From: Sphingobacteriales bacterium
Lineage (GTDB): Bacteria > Bacteroidota > Bacteroidia > Chitinophagales > UBA2359
NCBI GenBank assembly: GCA_016718845.1
Contig: JADKCK010000015.1
Location: 1 to 64,000 of the forward strand
Length of the DNA: 64,000 nt
Reading direction: 5' to 3'
The position numbers and the translations under genes were made by a program. This document shows positions 9,546 to 18,069 of this stretch, one piece after another; the first letter of the stretch is position 1; each line of letters opens with the position of its first letter. The notes beneath the pieces are model-generated. The model saw only the letters and a program-made list of their open reading frames with translations. It was not told the origin of the DNA and ran no database searches.

Positions 9546-10684
9546 ATGACCGATTTTGCCGCCATTGAAACCGCTTATAAAAATGCCGACTGGGCAGAAG
9601 TACTTTGCTTGTTAGATGAGCATTTTGGCAATACCCCTACACCACAATATAGCACCTTGAAAATCAACATCGAAGGTTATTTGATACAAGCTTTGATGCC
9701 ACCCAATGCAGCTATACAAGGGTTACGCCTATTGATTAACCAACTCAAGAAAAATGACGAAACTACCACCCCCGACGAAAAACATCAAGCCCAACAAAGA
9801 GGAAATGACATGTCAGCACAAAAATACAAGGATTTTTATCACTATCTACTCAAATTCCCTTATCATTCTCATCATGAAACAATCCATAACTATTTTTGCA
9901 GTTGCCAACTAAAAAATAAATGCTTTGCTTAGACATGGTGTCAGTAAGGAAATATCAGACGTTGTACCTAAATTCAGCCCTTATTGTCCATTTTTTATTC
10001 GACAAGATTAAAAAAGATGATGACGATAAACCGCCTCATGTATTTGGAGTTACGTCTGCTGCTAACTGTGAAAATGGTGATAAGATTATTTACGAATTTT
10101 TAAACCAATTAGAAGTTGATAAGATACCTAATACCCCATTAGGTATGCGGCAGCAATTTGTTCGTAATGTAACAAAACTATTAGAAGCCCAAAGCGTCAT
10201 TATACCCTATATTATCAAGTATGATAATATAGATAAGGACTGTACGCATTTTAAAACGTTTTTGGAGGACTATTGGGATCCAATAAACCAATCTATAAAT
10301 GATAACCTTTCAGAGAAATTTCAAAATACACACTTGTTTTATTGCTAATTATTGATGACGAAAGGGAAGGAAAGCATACCTTATTCAATTTTTCGCTTTT
10401 AAACGATGAAATCTGCGAGGATAATTTTCCATCAAATGTAGCTGTAGAATTAGCTCCAGTTGAAAAACAAATATGCAGCCCTTGGGTAAATAAAGCAGGT
10501 GAGTTTTTTAAAAAAAATACATTTTGCGAATCTTTTAATGGAAAATGGAAAAACAATACTTTCTCGTTCCCAGATTGTGGAACTATGGAGGGGTTGTTTG
10601 AAAAATATCAAGGATATTTTCCCCGACCTCAACTTTAGCCAATTTCTAAAAAGTAACCATCCACACCATAAAATTTCAAAATAA
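9546..10684 (+). CDS. EAD-headed signalling protein, possible inactive-STAND (iSTAND) type, frame-broken
   Basis: Residues 1-70 are a third copy of the caspase-type EAD (AIETAYKNADWAEVLCLLDEH...TPTPQYSTLK...QGLRLLINQLKK). A short linker follows, then about 300 residues joined over three or four frame changes. Segments include KYKDFYHYLLKFPYHSHHET, DKPPHVFGVTSAANCENGDK, PNTPLGMRQQFVRNVTKLLE and FLLLIIDDEREGKHTLF. The closing part is GTMEGLFEKYQGYF...SNHPHHKISK. No Walker A is left. The hydrophobic strand followed by DDE resembles a Walker B remnant, which is why I suggest an inactive STAND NTPase; that is inference. It ends 2 bp before the MoxR gene, so it is part of the same operon and likely the third partner of the MoxR/vWA pair. 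Confidence 0.5.
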
Positions 10685-10686
10685 AC

Positions 10687-11685
10687 ATGTTTTACGAAGG
10701 AGCACAACTTACCCCAATCACCCTCCCCAACGGCAAAACTGCCCCTTATATTCCAAGCAATGGTTTAAAAGAAGCCGTTAATGTAGCCCTATTAGTACAA
10801 CGCCCCCTGCTTATTATGGGCGAGCCGGGCGTGGGCAAAACCTTATTAGCAAAAGCCATTGCCCATGAATGGTATGGCAATAATATTGAACCGCATTATT
10901 TTGAATGGCATATCAAATCTACTTCCAAAGCACAAGACGGTTTGTATCGTTATGATGCCCTGCGCCGATTGGCAGATGTGCAGTTGCTAAGGGTTAGTGA
11001 GGCAGAAACCGACAAAAAAATAGACAATACCCAATTGGGGCTAAAGATAGTTATTTCCAACATTGGCAAATTGAGGCGAAGCTATTCAGGCATCGAAAAA
11101 CGGGCACGCAGTATTCTGCTCATTGACTGAAATAGACAAAGCCGACATTGATTTTCCCAATGATTTGCTCCATGAATTGGATAATTACAGTTTTACTATT
11201 CCCGAAACAGGTGAAAAAGTAGAAAAGCCAAAAGGCTTTATCACACCCTTAGTCATCATTACAAGCAACCGAGAAAAAGAACTTCCACCTGCTTTCTTGC
11301 GCCGTTGTATTTATTTTTACATTGACTTTCCAAGCCAAGACGACCTTTGTACGTATTGATGACGGGGCATTTTACAAACGTAGGTATAGCTGATTTGAAA
11401 AAATTGTAAAACTATTTATTTTCATCAGACAAGAAATGAGAAGTCGGCTATCGGCATCAGACAAAAAGCCTCACTACCAGCGCGAGTTGGTAGATTGGTA
11501 CACACTATCATTGATGAGCCAAACCAACAAAACGACCAGACGAGGAGTTGAGGGAAAGCTAACTCCATTGGACAGAGAAGTTGAATGACAACATTACTTT
11601 TGAGGATTTAAAAACAATACCCTTTTATCAAGCATTGTTTAAAAACCTCGAAACCACTAAATTATTTGGCTTAAACCAATCTTGA
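10687..11685 (+). CDS. MoxR-family AAA+ ATPase, frame-broken in its C-terminal third
   Basis: Starts MFYEGAQLTPITLPNGKTAP. Walker A is GEPGVGKT (residues 45-52). FEWHIKSTSKAQDGLYRYDA is the MoxR loop after it. Walker B is ILLID-EIDKAD, interrupted by one frame change at about 11125. Sensor 1 and the arginine finger region read IITSNREKELPPAFLRRCIY. After 11360 several frame changes occur, but LPARVGRLVHTI and the closing LFGLNQS can be followed to the TGA at 11683-11685. MoxR ATPases act as chaperone-like remodellers together with vWA proteins, and the next gene is exactly such a protein. Confidence 0.85.
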
Positions 11686-11688
11686 TAT

Positions 11689-12789
11689 ATGCACCTATTA
11701 CCGCTACAAACTTTTTTTGCTTCATTACAACAGCATCGCGATTTTTCTTTGGGCATTGCCGAGTATCACGTATTGCTTGAGGTATTGGCACAAAAACCTG
11801 ATGAGTATTTAAAGGCTGAAAACGGTACCCTTTTTCAGCTTTGTAAACTGCTATGGCTAAAACCCAACCAAAACGAGCAACTTTTAAAAAACTATTTGAC
11901 AATGCCCAAAGCGATTTTCGCCAATGGGTGGAAAAACAAATAATTGAGACAACAGCAGTAGTGCCCTCCCCCCGATGGCGGAAATACGAGAAAACCTCCA
12001 ACGCCTCCCCCTATTACTCCTGACCTTCCTATCCCTGAACCCAAAGACCCAATAGCACCTGAACCTCATCAGCCCACTACAACGACAAATGATGATTTAC
12101 CGCCCTTATACCTCAATTTTCAGGAAGGCGGTGGTGAAAAACTAAGTGGGCAGCCATTAATAGACAAATCTTTGTTGTTGGTACAACACTACGTACCTTT
12201 TCAAAGGAGGCAATTGGTGCAAATTTGGCGAAAACTCAAATATCTACAAAACACAAGCTCAAAATACAGCATCGCTTATTCCCACTCATAGACCACAAAA
12301 GGCTCTCTAGGTGGCGTTTAACATTTAGCAATCAATAGCCGATACTGCCACCGAAGCAGGTATCAATAATCGTGTTTACTACTTTAGAAATGTACCACAA
12401 CGCTACAATAGCGGCGAAAAACTATTGTATGTGTATGAAGACAGAGGGCAAATAAAACATTGCCCTTTGGTACAAATCCTGAAAAAACACCCCAATGCTG
12501 CCGTATTGATTATTTCAGATGCAGGTACAGCAAGCGGTAGCTACAATATGGATAGAATAAACGCTACCGAAATTTTTTGAAAGAATTTATACACATACAC
12601 TAAAAAGTAGCATGGTTCAACCCCATGCCCAAAAATCGTTGGGACGGTTCATCGGCTTACATCATTCGTGAATTGTGCGATATGTTTGAAGCTACACCCG
12701 AAGGTTTGCAAAAAGCTATCTTATTACTCAATGGCAAGAAATCGCCGCGCAGTCCTATAGTATTTCCCGAACTCCTAAAACAATTATAA
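11689..12789 (+). CDS. vWA-domain (CoxE-like) partner of the MoxR ATPase, frame-broken
   Basis: Begins 3 bp after the ATPase stop with MHLLPLQTFFASLQQHRDFS, the N-terminal helical region typical of CoxE-like vWA proteins. A Pro-rich linker (PPTPPPITPDLPIPEP) follows. Then comes VPFQRRQLVQIWRKLKYLQ, a MIDAS-like LIDHKGSL near 12296, and VYYFRNVPQRYNSGE. Next are VLIISDAGTASGSYN, ATEIFLKEF and VAWFNPMPKNRWDGSSAYI, all characteristic of the vWA half of conflict-type MoxR/vWA pairs as I recall them. About five frame changes are needed between 11940 and 12620. The stop is TAA at 12787-12789. Confidence 0.72.
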
Positions 12790-12792
12790 AAC

Positions 12793-13433
12793 ATGGCAGA
12801 AACAATGCTTGCTTTGGAAATAGGCGAAAAGTATTTTGAGGATTTTATGAAAAAAAATACGCCTCTCTTACTGAGCAAACCTTCTTTTGCCTACTATGCC
12901 TGCTTCCCTTTTGTATTTAGCCCCGATATGTTATACCAATTGTGGCTCAATTTTCAGGATTATAAAAAAGACGGCAAACTGCAATTATTGCCCATGGTTG
13001 TAGTGTCGGATTTGTTGCAATCAGGTTTTTGTCAAGAAGTAGCCTTTGAATTGTATGAATTAAATGGCGAATTAGCCGCCTATCTAAACCGCAATATCAA
13101 AAAAATATCGGAAGACAGAGAATTGGTGCTATTATATAGCCACAAAGACATTGCTGTTTTTACACTGAGCTATGCCGAACAGTACTTACAACACCCCAAT
13201 CGCCGCAACCTATACAATATTTATTATTGGAAATCACTATTGAAGCCTACCCTGAAAAAGCAAGCAAGCATACAAGATGCTTTAAATGCTAATTCTACAG
13301 ATACTGATGCCGCTATATTTTTGCAATTGCCGATAGCAAAACCTTTAACAAACACCCCAAACCCGCAAGAGGATTACAATAAACTGCCATTTTTTCTTAC
13401 GACCCCGATAAAGATAAAACCATAAGGAAATAA
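12793..13433 (+). CDS. Unknown conflict-island protein, possibly N-terminal part of the LRR-TIR-FGE sensor
   Basis: Starts MAETMLALEIGEKYFEDFMK, 3 bp after the vWA gene. It is all-helical in appearance. YACFPFVFSPDMLYQLWLNF and MVVVSDLLQSGFCQEVAFEL recall a domain that, in other bacteria, precedes repeat domains in conflict proteins (shared pattern: VxDLL, C-EV--ELYE). I have no name for it. One frame change near 13400 extends the end from IKIKP to a more natural SYDPDKDKTIRK with TAA at 13431-13433. With another shift the frame would run on into the LRR protein, so the two may be one gene. Codon use matches its neighbours. Confidence 0.5.
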
Positions 13434-14625
13434 CCGACAAAAGTTTGGCGCAACCGTGCGAAGAGGTTGGGGTTGAGGGAAAGTATTGTAACGCGCTCCG
13501 AAAGTTACAAAAACGCCCCTACGGGTGCATACAACAAGCCAAAGCAACAAACGCCACTCAATTAGATTTGAGCGGCTAGCTTGACGGAAATACCTAGAAG
13601 AAATTGGGGAATTGGTAACGTTAAAGAACTTTATCTTTCAACAGGGATGGCAGGTGAATTAGTTAGTTTTATTACCGATATTTCGCCATTAGCAAACTTA
13701 ACTAATTTAACTATACTGGAGCTTAGAGAGTGTCAAATTTCAGACAATACGCCGTTATCTAACTTAGCACATTAACCGGTTTACAAATTGGTCGCAATCT
13801 AATTTCAGATATTAGCCCTCTACTACCTCATTACAAACGAGGCATTAAAATTGATGTAACTAATAATCCTATAACCACCCCGCCCATAGAAATAGTAAAT
13901 CAAGGTAGAGAAGCCATTTTGCACTATTTCGAAGGACAAGAACAAGCCCAACGCCTAATCGCCCAAGCCCGCGCCCAAAACCAAAACGCCTGGGACCGGG
14001 CAACTGCGGTTTAACCGACTCTAAAACCCAAGCACCTTTGGAACTATTTGAGTTAGAGCAGTTGGAGGAGTTGGTGTTGAGCAATATGTGGTGGGATTGG
14101 AATAAAAGAACTTGGGTACAAAGCAGCAACAAAGGCACTCCAAACAAACTAAAACAACTACCCAAATCATGGGAGAAACTCCGCAAGCTAAAAACCCTCA
14201 TTTGGGGTGGCGAAATGGGCAAGGTTTGGCAAATAAGCGATATTAGCAGCGTTGCGCAACTATCCAACTTACAAAGCCTACAATTGCGTTATTGTATGGT
14301 TGCGGATATAAGTGTTATAGCCCAATTGCAGCAACTGTGTTATTTAGACCTAAGTGGTAATAAAATCAGCAATATTAGCCCCTTAACTCAACTTAAACAA
14401 CTAACGCATTTGCGCCTAAACGGAAATAAAATTGCCGATGCACGAGTATTAACCCAACTAGAACAACTCACTTATGTAGAAATTGAACGAAATAAAATAG
14501 AAAGCATAGAACCCTTACTGCCGTTGTTGGAAAGATTAGATATTGTTTATAAAGCAAGTCCTAAAAACGACAACACAATAAGTGTTTACAACAATTTTAT
14601 CAGTATAGCTGAAAAGAGCTATTGA
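13434..14625 (+). CDS. Leucine-rich-repeat protein, probably the front half of an LRR-TIR-FGE sensor, frame-broken
   Basis: The entry segment CIQQAKATNATQLDLSG and LTEIP is the standard opening of an LRR protein. No good ATG is visible before it. A first LRR set follows (VKELYLSTG, ISPLANLTNLTILELRECQI, ISDISPLLP) and is capped by PPIEIVNQGREAILHYFEG. A second set (14038-14625) follows: LPKSWEKLRKLKTLIWGG, LSNLQSLQLRYCMVADISV, LCYLDLSGNKISNISPL, LTHLRLNGNKIADARVL. The end FISIAEKSY-stop is immediately followed in the same frame by KRKRAIVDYFKSS, which resembles the first cap (REAILHYF). I therefore infer that the stop is an error and that LRR and TIR are one chain. Breaks also lie near 13580, 13770 and 14010. 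Confidence 0.65.
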
Positions 14626-14643
14626 AAAAGGAAAAGGGCTATT

Positions 14644-15842
14644 GTGGATTATTTTAAATCCTCTAATGTAAAAACTAAAATAGACACTTCAATAAATATT
14701 TTTGTTGTTTATGCGGATGAAGATAGAACATACTTTCGTGAATTGCAGACGAACTTAAGTCCCTTAGAACGCAATCATACCATCAAAATCAGGTCTGCTG
14801 ACAATTTTTTATCGGATCGCTCAATGCAACAACTGTACGATGAAGCACTACATAATGCCGACCTCATACTATGCTTGATTAGTGCTGATTTTTTTGTCTC
14901 AGACGAACATTATGAGATACTAGAAAAAGCCCTCCAACACCACCAAAAAGGCGAAGCGATGTTGATACCTATTATTTTACGAGCCTGTGATTGGAAGAGA
15001 TTTCCTTTTGACCAACTACAAGTTTTACCCAAAATGAAACCCCCATTAGGCAATGGGTAGATAGGGATGAGGCTTACAGAGATATTGCCTACGGTATTCT
15101 TGATGTAGTAGAAGAAATACACGCACGAAAAATCAACAAAGAAAAACAGGATTTAGAAATCCAACAACCCCCAACCCATACAACAACTCATCAACGACAT
15201 GATAACCGTAGAAGGCGGCAGTTTTATGATGGGTAGCAAACGAATATGACGATGAAAAACCCATACACCAAGTAAGCCTAAGCACCTTTAAAATAGGCGA
15301 AGTACCCCGTAACCCCAAGCCCAGTGGCAGGCGGTTATGAACAATAACCCCAGTGGTTTTAAAGGCGAGCAAAACCTTGTAGAGCAAGTAAGTTGGGAGG
15401 ATGCCGTTGAGTTTGCCACCGACTAGCCAACTAACAAAAAAAAACCACCGCCTGCCCACCGAAGCCGAATGGGGAATACGCCGCACGCGGGGGTAACAAG
15501 AAAGCCGTAGCTATAAATATGCTGGCAGCAACAACCCAGATACAGTAGCTTGGTACGAACAAAAAGGCGGAGCTACTACTCGCCCCGTAGGGGCAAAAAC
15601 CCAACGAATTAGGTTTATACGACTTGAGCGGCAATGTATGGGAATGGTGCAACGATTGGTATGCTGCCGATTATTATAAAAATAGCCCCGCTAATAACCC
15701 TACTGGTCCAACATCGGGCTCCGGCCGTGTGTTGCGCGGTGGCTCGTGGGGCAGCGGTGCCGCCGGCTGTCGCGTTGCTTATCGCAACGACTCCACCCCC
15801 AGCTACCGCGCCGACTACGGCTTCCGCCTCGCAGTGAGGTAG
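14644..15842 (+). CDS. TIR_2 domain fused to an FGE-sulfatase (formylglycine-generating-enzyme fold) domain, frame-broken
   Basis: GTG at 14644 is the nearest start if the protein stands alone. TIR: INIFVVYADEDRTYFREL, ADNFLSDRSMQQLYDEAL, LILCLISADFFVSDEHYEI, MLIPIILRACDW and LQVLPK. After a break at about 15045 it continues WVDRDEAYRDIAYGI. FGE fold: MITVEGGSFMMGS, DDEKPIHQVSLSTFKIGEVP, AQWQAVMNNNPSGF, VEQVSWEDAVEFA, RLPTEAEWE and YAARGG. It then reads NELGLYDLSGNVWEWCNDWY, GRVLRGGSWG and ADYGFRLAVR-stop. The LRGGSW...GFRL end is the site varied in retroelement-diversified proteins of this fold. In conflict systems FGE-fold domains are thought to bind ligands; enzymatic activity is not implied. 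Four or so frame breaks between 15045 and 15610. Confidence 0.78.
15733..15839 (+). other. Candidate DGR variable region at the 3' end of the FGE domain
   Basis: After CGCGGTGGCTCGTGG the codons are nearly all NNC or NNT (GGC AGC GGT GCC GCC GGC, TAT CGC AAC GAC, AGC TAC CGC GCC GAC TAC) up to GGCTTCCGC. This is what adenine-targeted mutagenesis of AAC/AAT codons produces. The stretch is much more GC-rich than its surroundings. Invariant CGC/GTT/GCT and CCC codons lie between the variable ones. No template repeat or reverse transcriptase was found in the window. Confidence 0.6.
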
Positions 15843-15878
15843 CTTAGCTCGTTTCGGCATTTTTCATTGAGCACACAA

Positions 15879-15943
15879 GTATTTGTGGGGTAGGGTTGCG
15901 TAGCCAGGCGCAGCAGGCGGCAAGCTACCCTACCCACAAATAC
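15879..15943. repeat. Long hairpin downstream of the candidate variable region
   Basis: Arms GTATTTGTGGGGTAGGGT (15879-15896) and ACCCTACCCACAAATAC (15927-15943) pair with one bulged base across a 30-base GC-rich loop. It lies 37 bp after the stop codon, the position where DGR targets often carry a hairpin/cruciform. It could also be the operon terminator, but no T run follows. Confidence 0.6.
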
Positions 15944-16392
15944 TCCCCCCATGGCGGAGCGGTTCTGGTAGCGGCGGTAATGTATCGCCTAACACACGCT
16001 TCGTTCCCTCCGGTACAAGTAGGTGGCAATCTACGGAATGGGGCATTCATTGTTGTAAAAATAATTTGCATCTAAAAAAACACCACCTAATTATTTTGGT
16101 TTAAAACCCCAAATGGGGGTTAAATGTAATTAAAACGCATTTCAAGCCCCGTTAGGGTGCAATATGGGTAAGCAATGTGGGGCAACGTAATAGGCAATTT
16201 TTCTACCATGCAACCCCCTCAAAAAAAATTTCGTCTTTAACACAATAAGTCATATACAGCCTGCGTTTTAGCACCATAAAACAAAAACAAAAAAAAAGTG
16301 CCGCCAATTAAACCCTTACTAACTAACCATATCTAAACACGCAAACAAACAGTACATTACCCACTAAACACCCAATAATGATAAGAAAACAC
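15944..16392. other. Non-coding stretch after the conflict island
   Basis: No gene is seen. The first 120 bp stay GC-rich, then composition falls back to AT-rich. An inverted repeat TTAAAACCCC/GGGGGTTAA lies at 16101-16124 and resembles a terminator. I looked here for a template-repeat copy of the variable region and found none. Confidence 0.5.
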
Positions 16393-16400
16393 TACTTTTG
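16393..16400 (+). promoter_or_regulatory. Bacteroidota -7 box
   Basis: TACTTTTG (TAnnTTTG) is 35 bp before the ATG of the gene at 16436. No TTG is found 19-21 bp upstream. Confidence 0.5.
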
Positions 16401-16435
16401 ACAGTTTTTATTTTTTAATCAAAAGTTTTTATCCC

Positions 16436-17140
16436 ATGACAGCGAATCAAGAGAACCGTTTGTCTATGATATTAGCCGTGCTAGTATGTATGGACAACAA
16501 CACTGCCCTTTGGCAAAACACCTTTGCTATTATGCAAACCGTTGATGAGTTGAAACAAACAGAGCAAGCCATTAGAGGCATGCACATTACCCAAAGCAAA
16601 AAAACAACAGGCACTACCCGCAACAAAAAACAACAACGCACAGCACTTGCCAAGGCGCTAATTAGCCTTACAGGTCCCTTAGCCGCTTATGCCCGCCAAA
16701 AACAAAACAACGAGTTGCTTGCCGATGTGTATATGTCGCTTTCGGCAATAAAACAGCTACGCGACAACAACCTAAAAGATTACGCCACCAGTATCTACAA
16801 TTTTACCCAAGCGCACCTTACCACCCTGCAAGCCGATTATGGCGTTACACCCGACGATGTAAGCAACTTGGCAACCCAACAAACCCTGTTCGATGGTTTA
16901 ATTGCATCGCCCCGAACCCGCAAAACCATCACCAAAAACGCCACTACTCGCCTTGTCGATTTATTAGAAAATGCCCGCAACACCTTAGAAACACTCGACG
17001 ATTTGATAGCACCCTATATCAACAAAAACATCGATTTTTATACCACCTACCACAATGCCCGCAGCATCATTGACCTACATGGCAAGGTAACGCACCGTTC
17101 AAAACCAGATGAGGACTCTGCCGATACCCAAGCACAATAG
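16436..17140 (+). CDS. Uncharacterised helical protein, 234 aa
   Basis: An intact frame from MTANQENRLSMILAVLVCMD to DTQAQ with its own -7 box and a strong terminator. No signal peptide. It appears wholly helical, with a basic Gln/Lys/Thr-rich patch (SKKTTGTTRNKKQQRT) at residues 60-75. The central part DVYMSLSAIKQLRDNNL and closing YTTYHNARSIIDLHGK could be helical-bundle segments. I recognise no family. It is monocistronic and is the first unbroken gene after the conflict island. Function unknown. Confidence 0.75.
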   Translation: MTANQENRLSMILAVLVCMDNNTALWQNTFAIMQTVDELKQTEQAIRGMHITQSKKTTGTTRNKKQQRTALAKALISLTGPLAAYARQKQNNELLADVYMSLSAIKQLRDNNLKDYATSIYNFTQAHLTTLQADYGVTPDDVSNLATQQTLFDGLIASPRTRKTITKNATTRLVDLLENARNTLETLDDLIAPYINKNIDFYTTYHNARSIIDLHGKVTHRSKPDEDSADTQAQ

Positions 17141-17160
17141 TATGTAGTTTATGCAATAGC

Positions 17161-17203
17161 AAAAAAGCGAAATTTTCTTTTTTAAAGAAAATTTCGCTTT
17201 TTT
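17161..17203. terminator. Strong bidirectional terminator
   Basis: Perfect 20-bp inverted repeat (17161-17180 and 17184-17203) with a TTT loop, A-run on the left and T-run on the right, 20 bp after the stop of the preceding gene. Confidence 0.85.
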
Positions 17204-17382
17204 ATTGCTGCTATTGGCATTTGCCTTAAATGTTTGATAAGGTACTCATTGTTAGCTGTTTATTTATTTTGTGCTAAAACATTACAGCACCCCCCCCAAA
17301 CAAGCCAAAATGCACCTTGTTTGAACATAAAAGCTAGTTTATTTGTAGTTTTGTGGCAAATAAAATCCAAAATCTTTGAAAA

Positions 17383-17541
17383 ATAAACTATCTTTGCTCG
17401 GTGGTTTGGAAAGAGCAGTTTTCGTTTGCACTACCTAACCTTAGTAAATGGCACATTATTATAGTACCACTGTTAAGCTTACCGCAGCTAACACACTATA
17501 TCCTAGACGGGTTTATATGGAAAACCACAAAGCCTATTTAG
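17383..17541 (+). pseudogene. Remnant of a membrane-protein C-terminus
   Basis: An open frame without a start codon reads WKEQFSFALPNLSKWHIIIV, then PLLSLPQLTHYILDGFIWKT and a TAG at 17539-17541. The LPQLTHYILDGFIWK motif looks like the conserved end of a multi-pass membrane protein. Nothing upstream (17204-17380) encodes the rest, so this would be a leftover. The remainder of 17204-17612 holds no other gene. Low confidence. Confidence 0.3.
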
Positions 17542-17612
17542 TGCTTACACGCACCCAAGCTACTGCCAAGCAAAAAACTAGCTAAATTACCACACTATTT
17601 ATCTCCAAAAAA

Positions 17613-18002
17613 ATGCTTCACCACATCGAAATTTATGTAAGCGATTTACAACGCAGCCGCCAATTTTACAACTGGTTTTTTGCTTGGTTAGGATACGAAC
17701 TTAGCAGCGACTGGAACGAGGGTTTTAGTTACCGCTTTGATAATAGCTACTATTTGGTGTTTGTACAAACCGAGCCACAACACCTACACCATATATATCA
17801 TCGCAAACAAACAGGGCTAAACCATTTGGCATTTGCCGCAGCAAGCCGCGAAAAGGTAGACGAACTAACCCAATTACTAACCGCCAAAGGCATACCTATT
17901 TTGTATGCCGACAAGCACCCTTTTGCAGGTGGTAAGCACTACTACGCCGTTTTTTTTGAAGACCCCGACCGAATAAAACTTGAAGTTGCTGTTAAACAAT
18001 AA
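17613..18002 (+). CDS. VOC (glyoxalase/bleomycin-resistance/dioxygenase) superfamily protein
   Basis: A 129-residue single VOC unit. It opens MLHHIEIYVSDLQRSRQFYN (first beta-alpha-beta, with the His metal ligand in HHIEI). GLNHLAFAA carries the second His, and FFEDPDRIKLEVA ends with the Glu ligand. All three expected metal-ligand positions are present, so it is probably metal-binding, but the substrate (glyoxalase, antibiotic or other) cannot be inferred. The length is typical of stand-alone VOC proteins. No operon partner lies on either side. Confidence 0.85.
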   Translation: MLHHIEIYVSDLQRSRQFYNWFFAWLGYELSSDWNEGFSYRFDNSYYLVFVQTEPQHLHHIYHRKQTGLNHLAFAAASREKVDELTQLLTAKGIPILYADKHPFAGGKHYYAVFFEDPDRIKLEVAVKQ

Positions 18003-18069
18003 TCTTCTCTTCTAGATGGTTATCAGCCATCGTTTGTATCCACAAGTAATAAAGCCAATATTTTTAGGT

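Noticed and set aside
15843..16435. Possible template repeat or reverse transcriptase for the variable region
   Set aside because: I looked for an AAC-rich copy of the variable region and for RT motifs here and elsewhere in the window and saw neither; if a retroelement exists it is outside this window.
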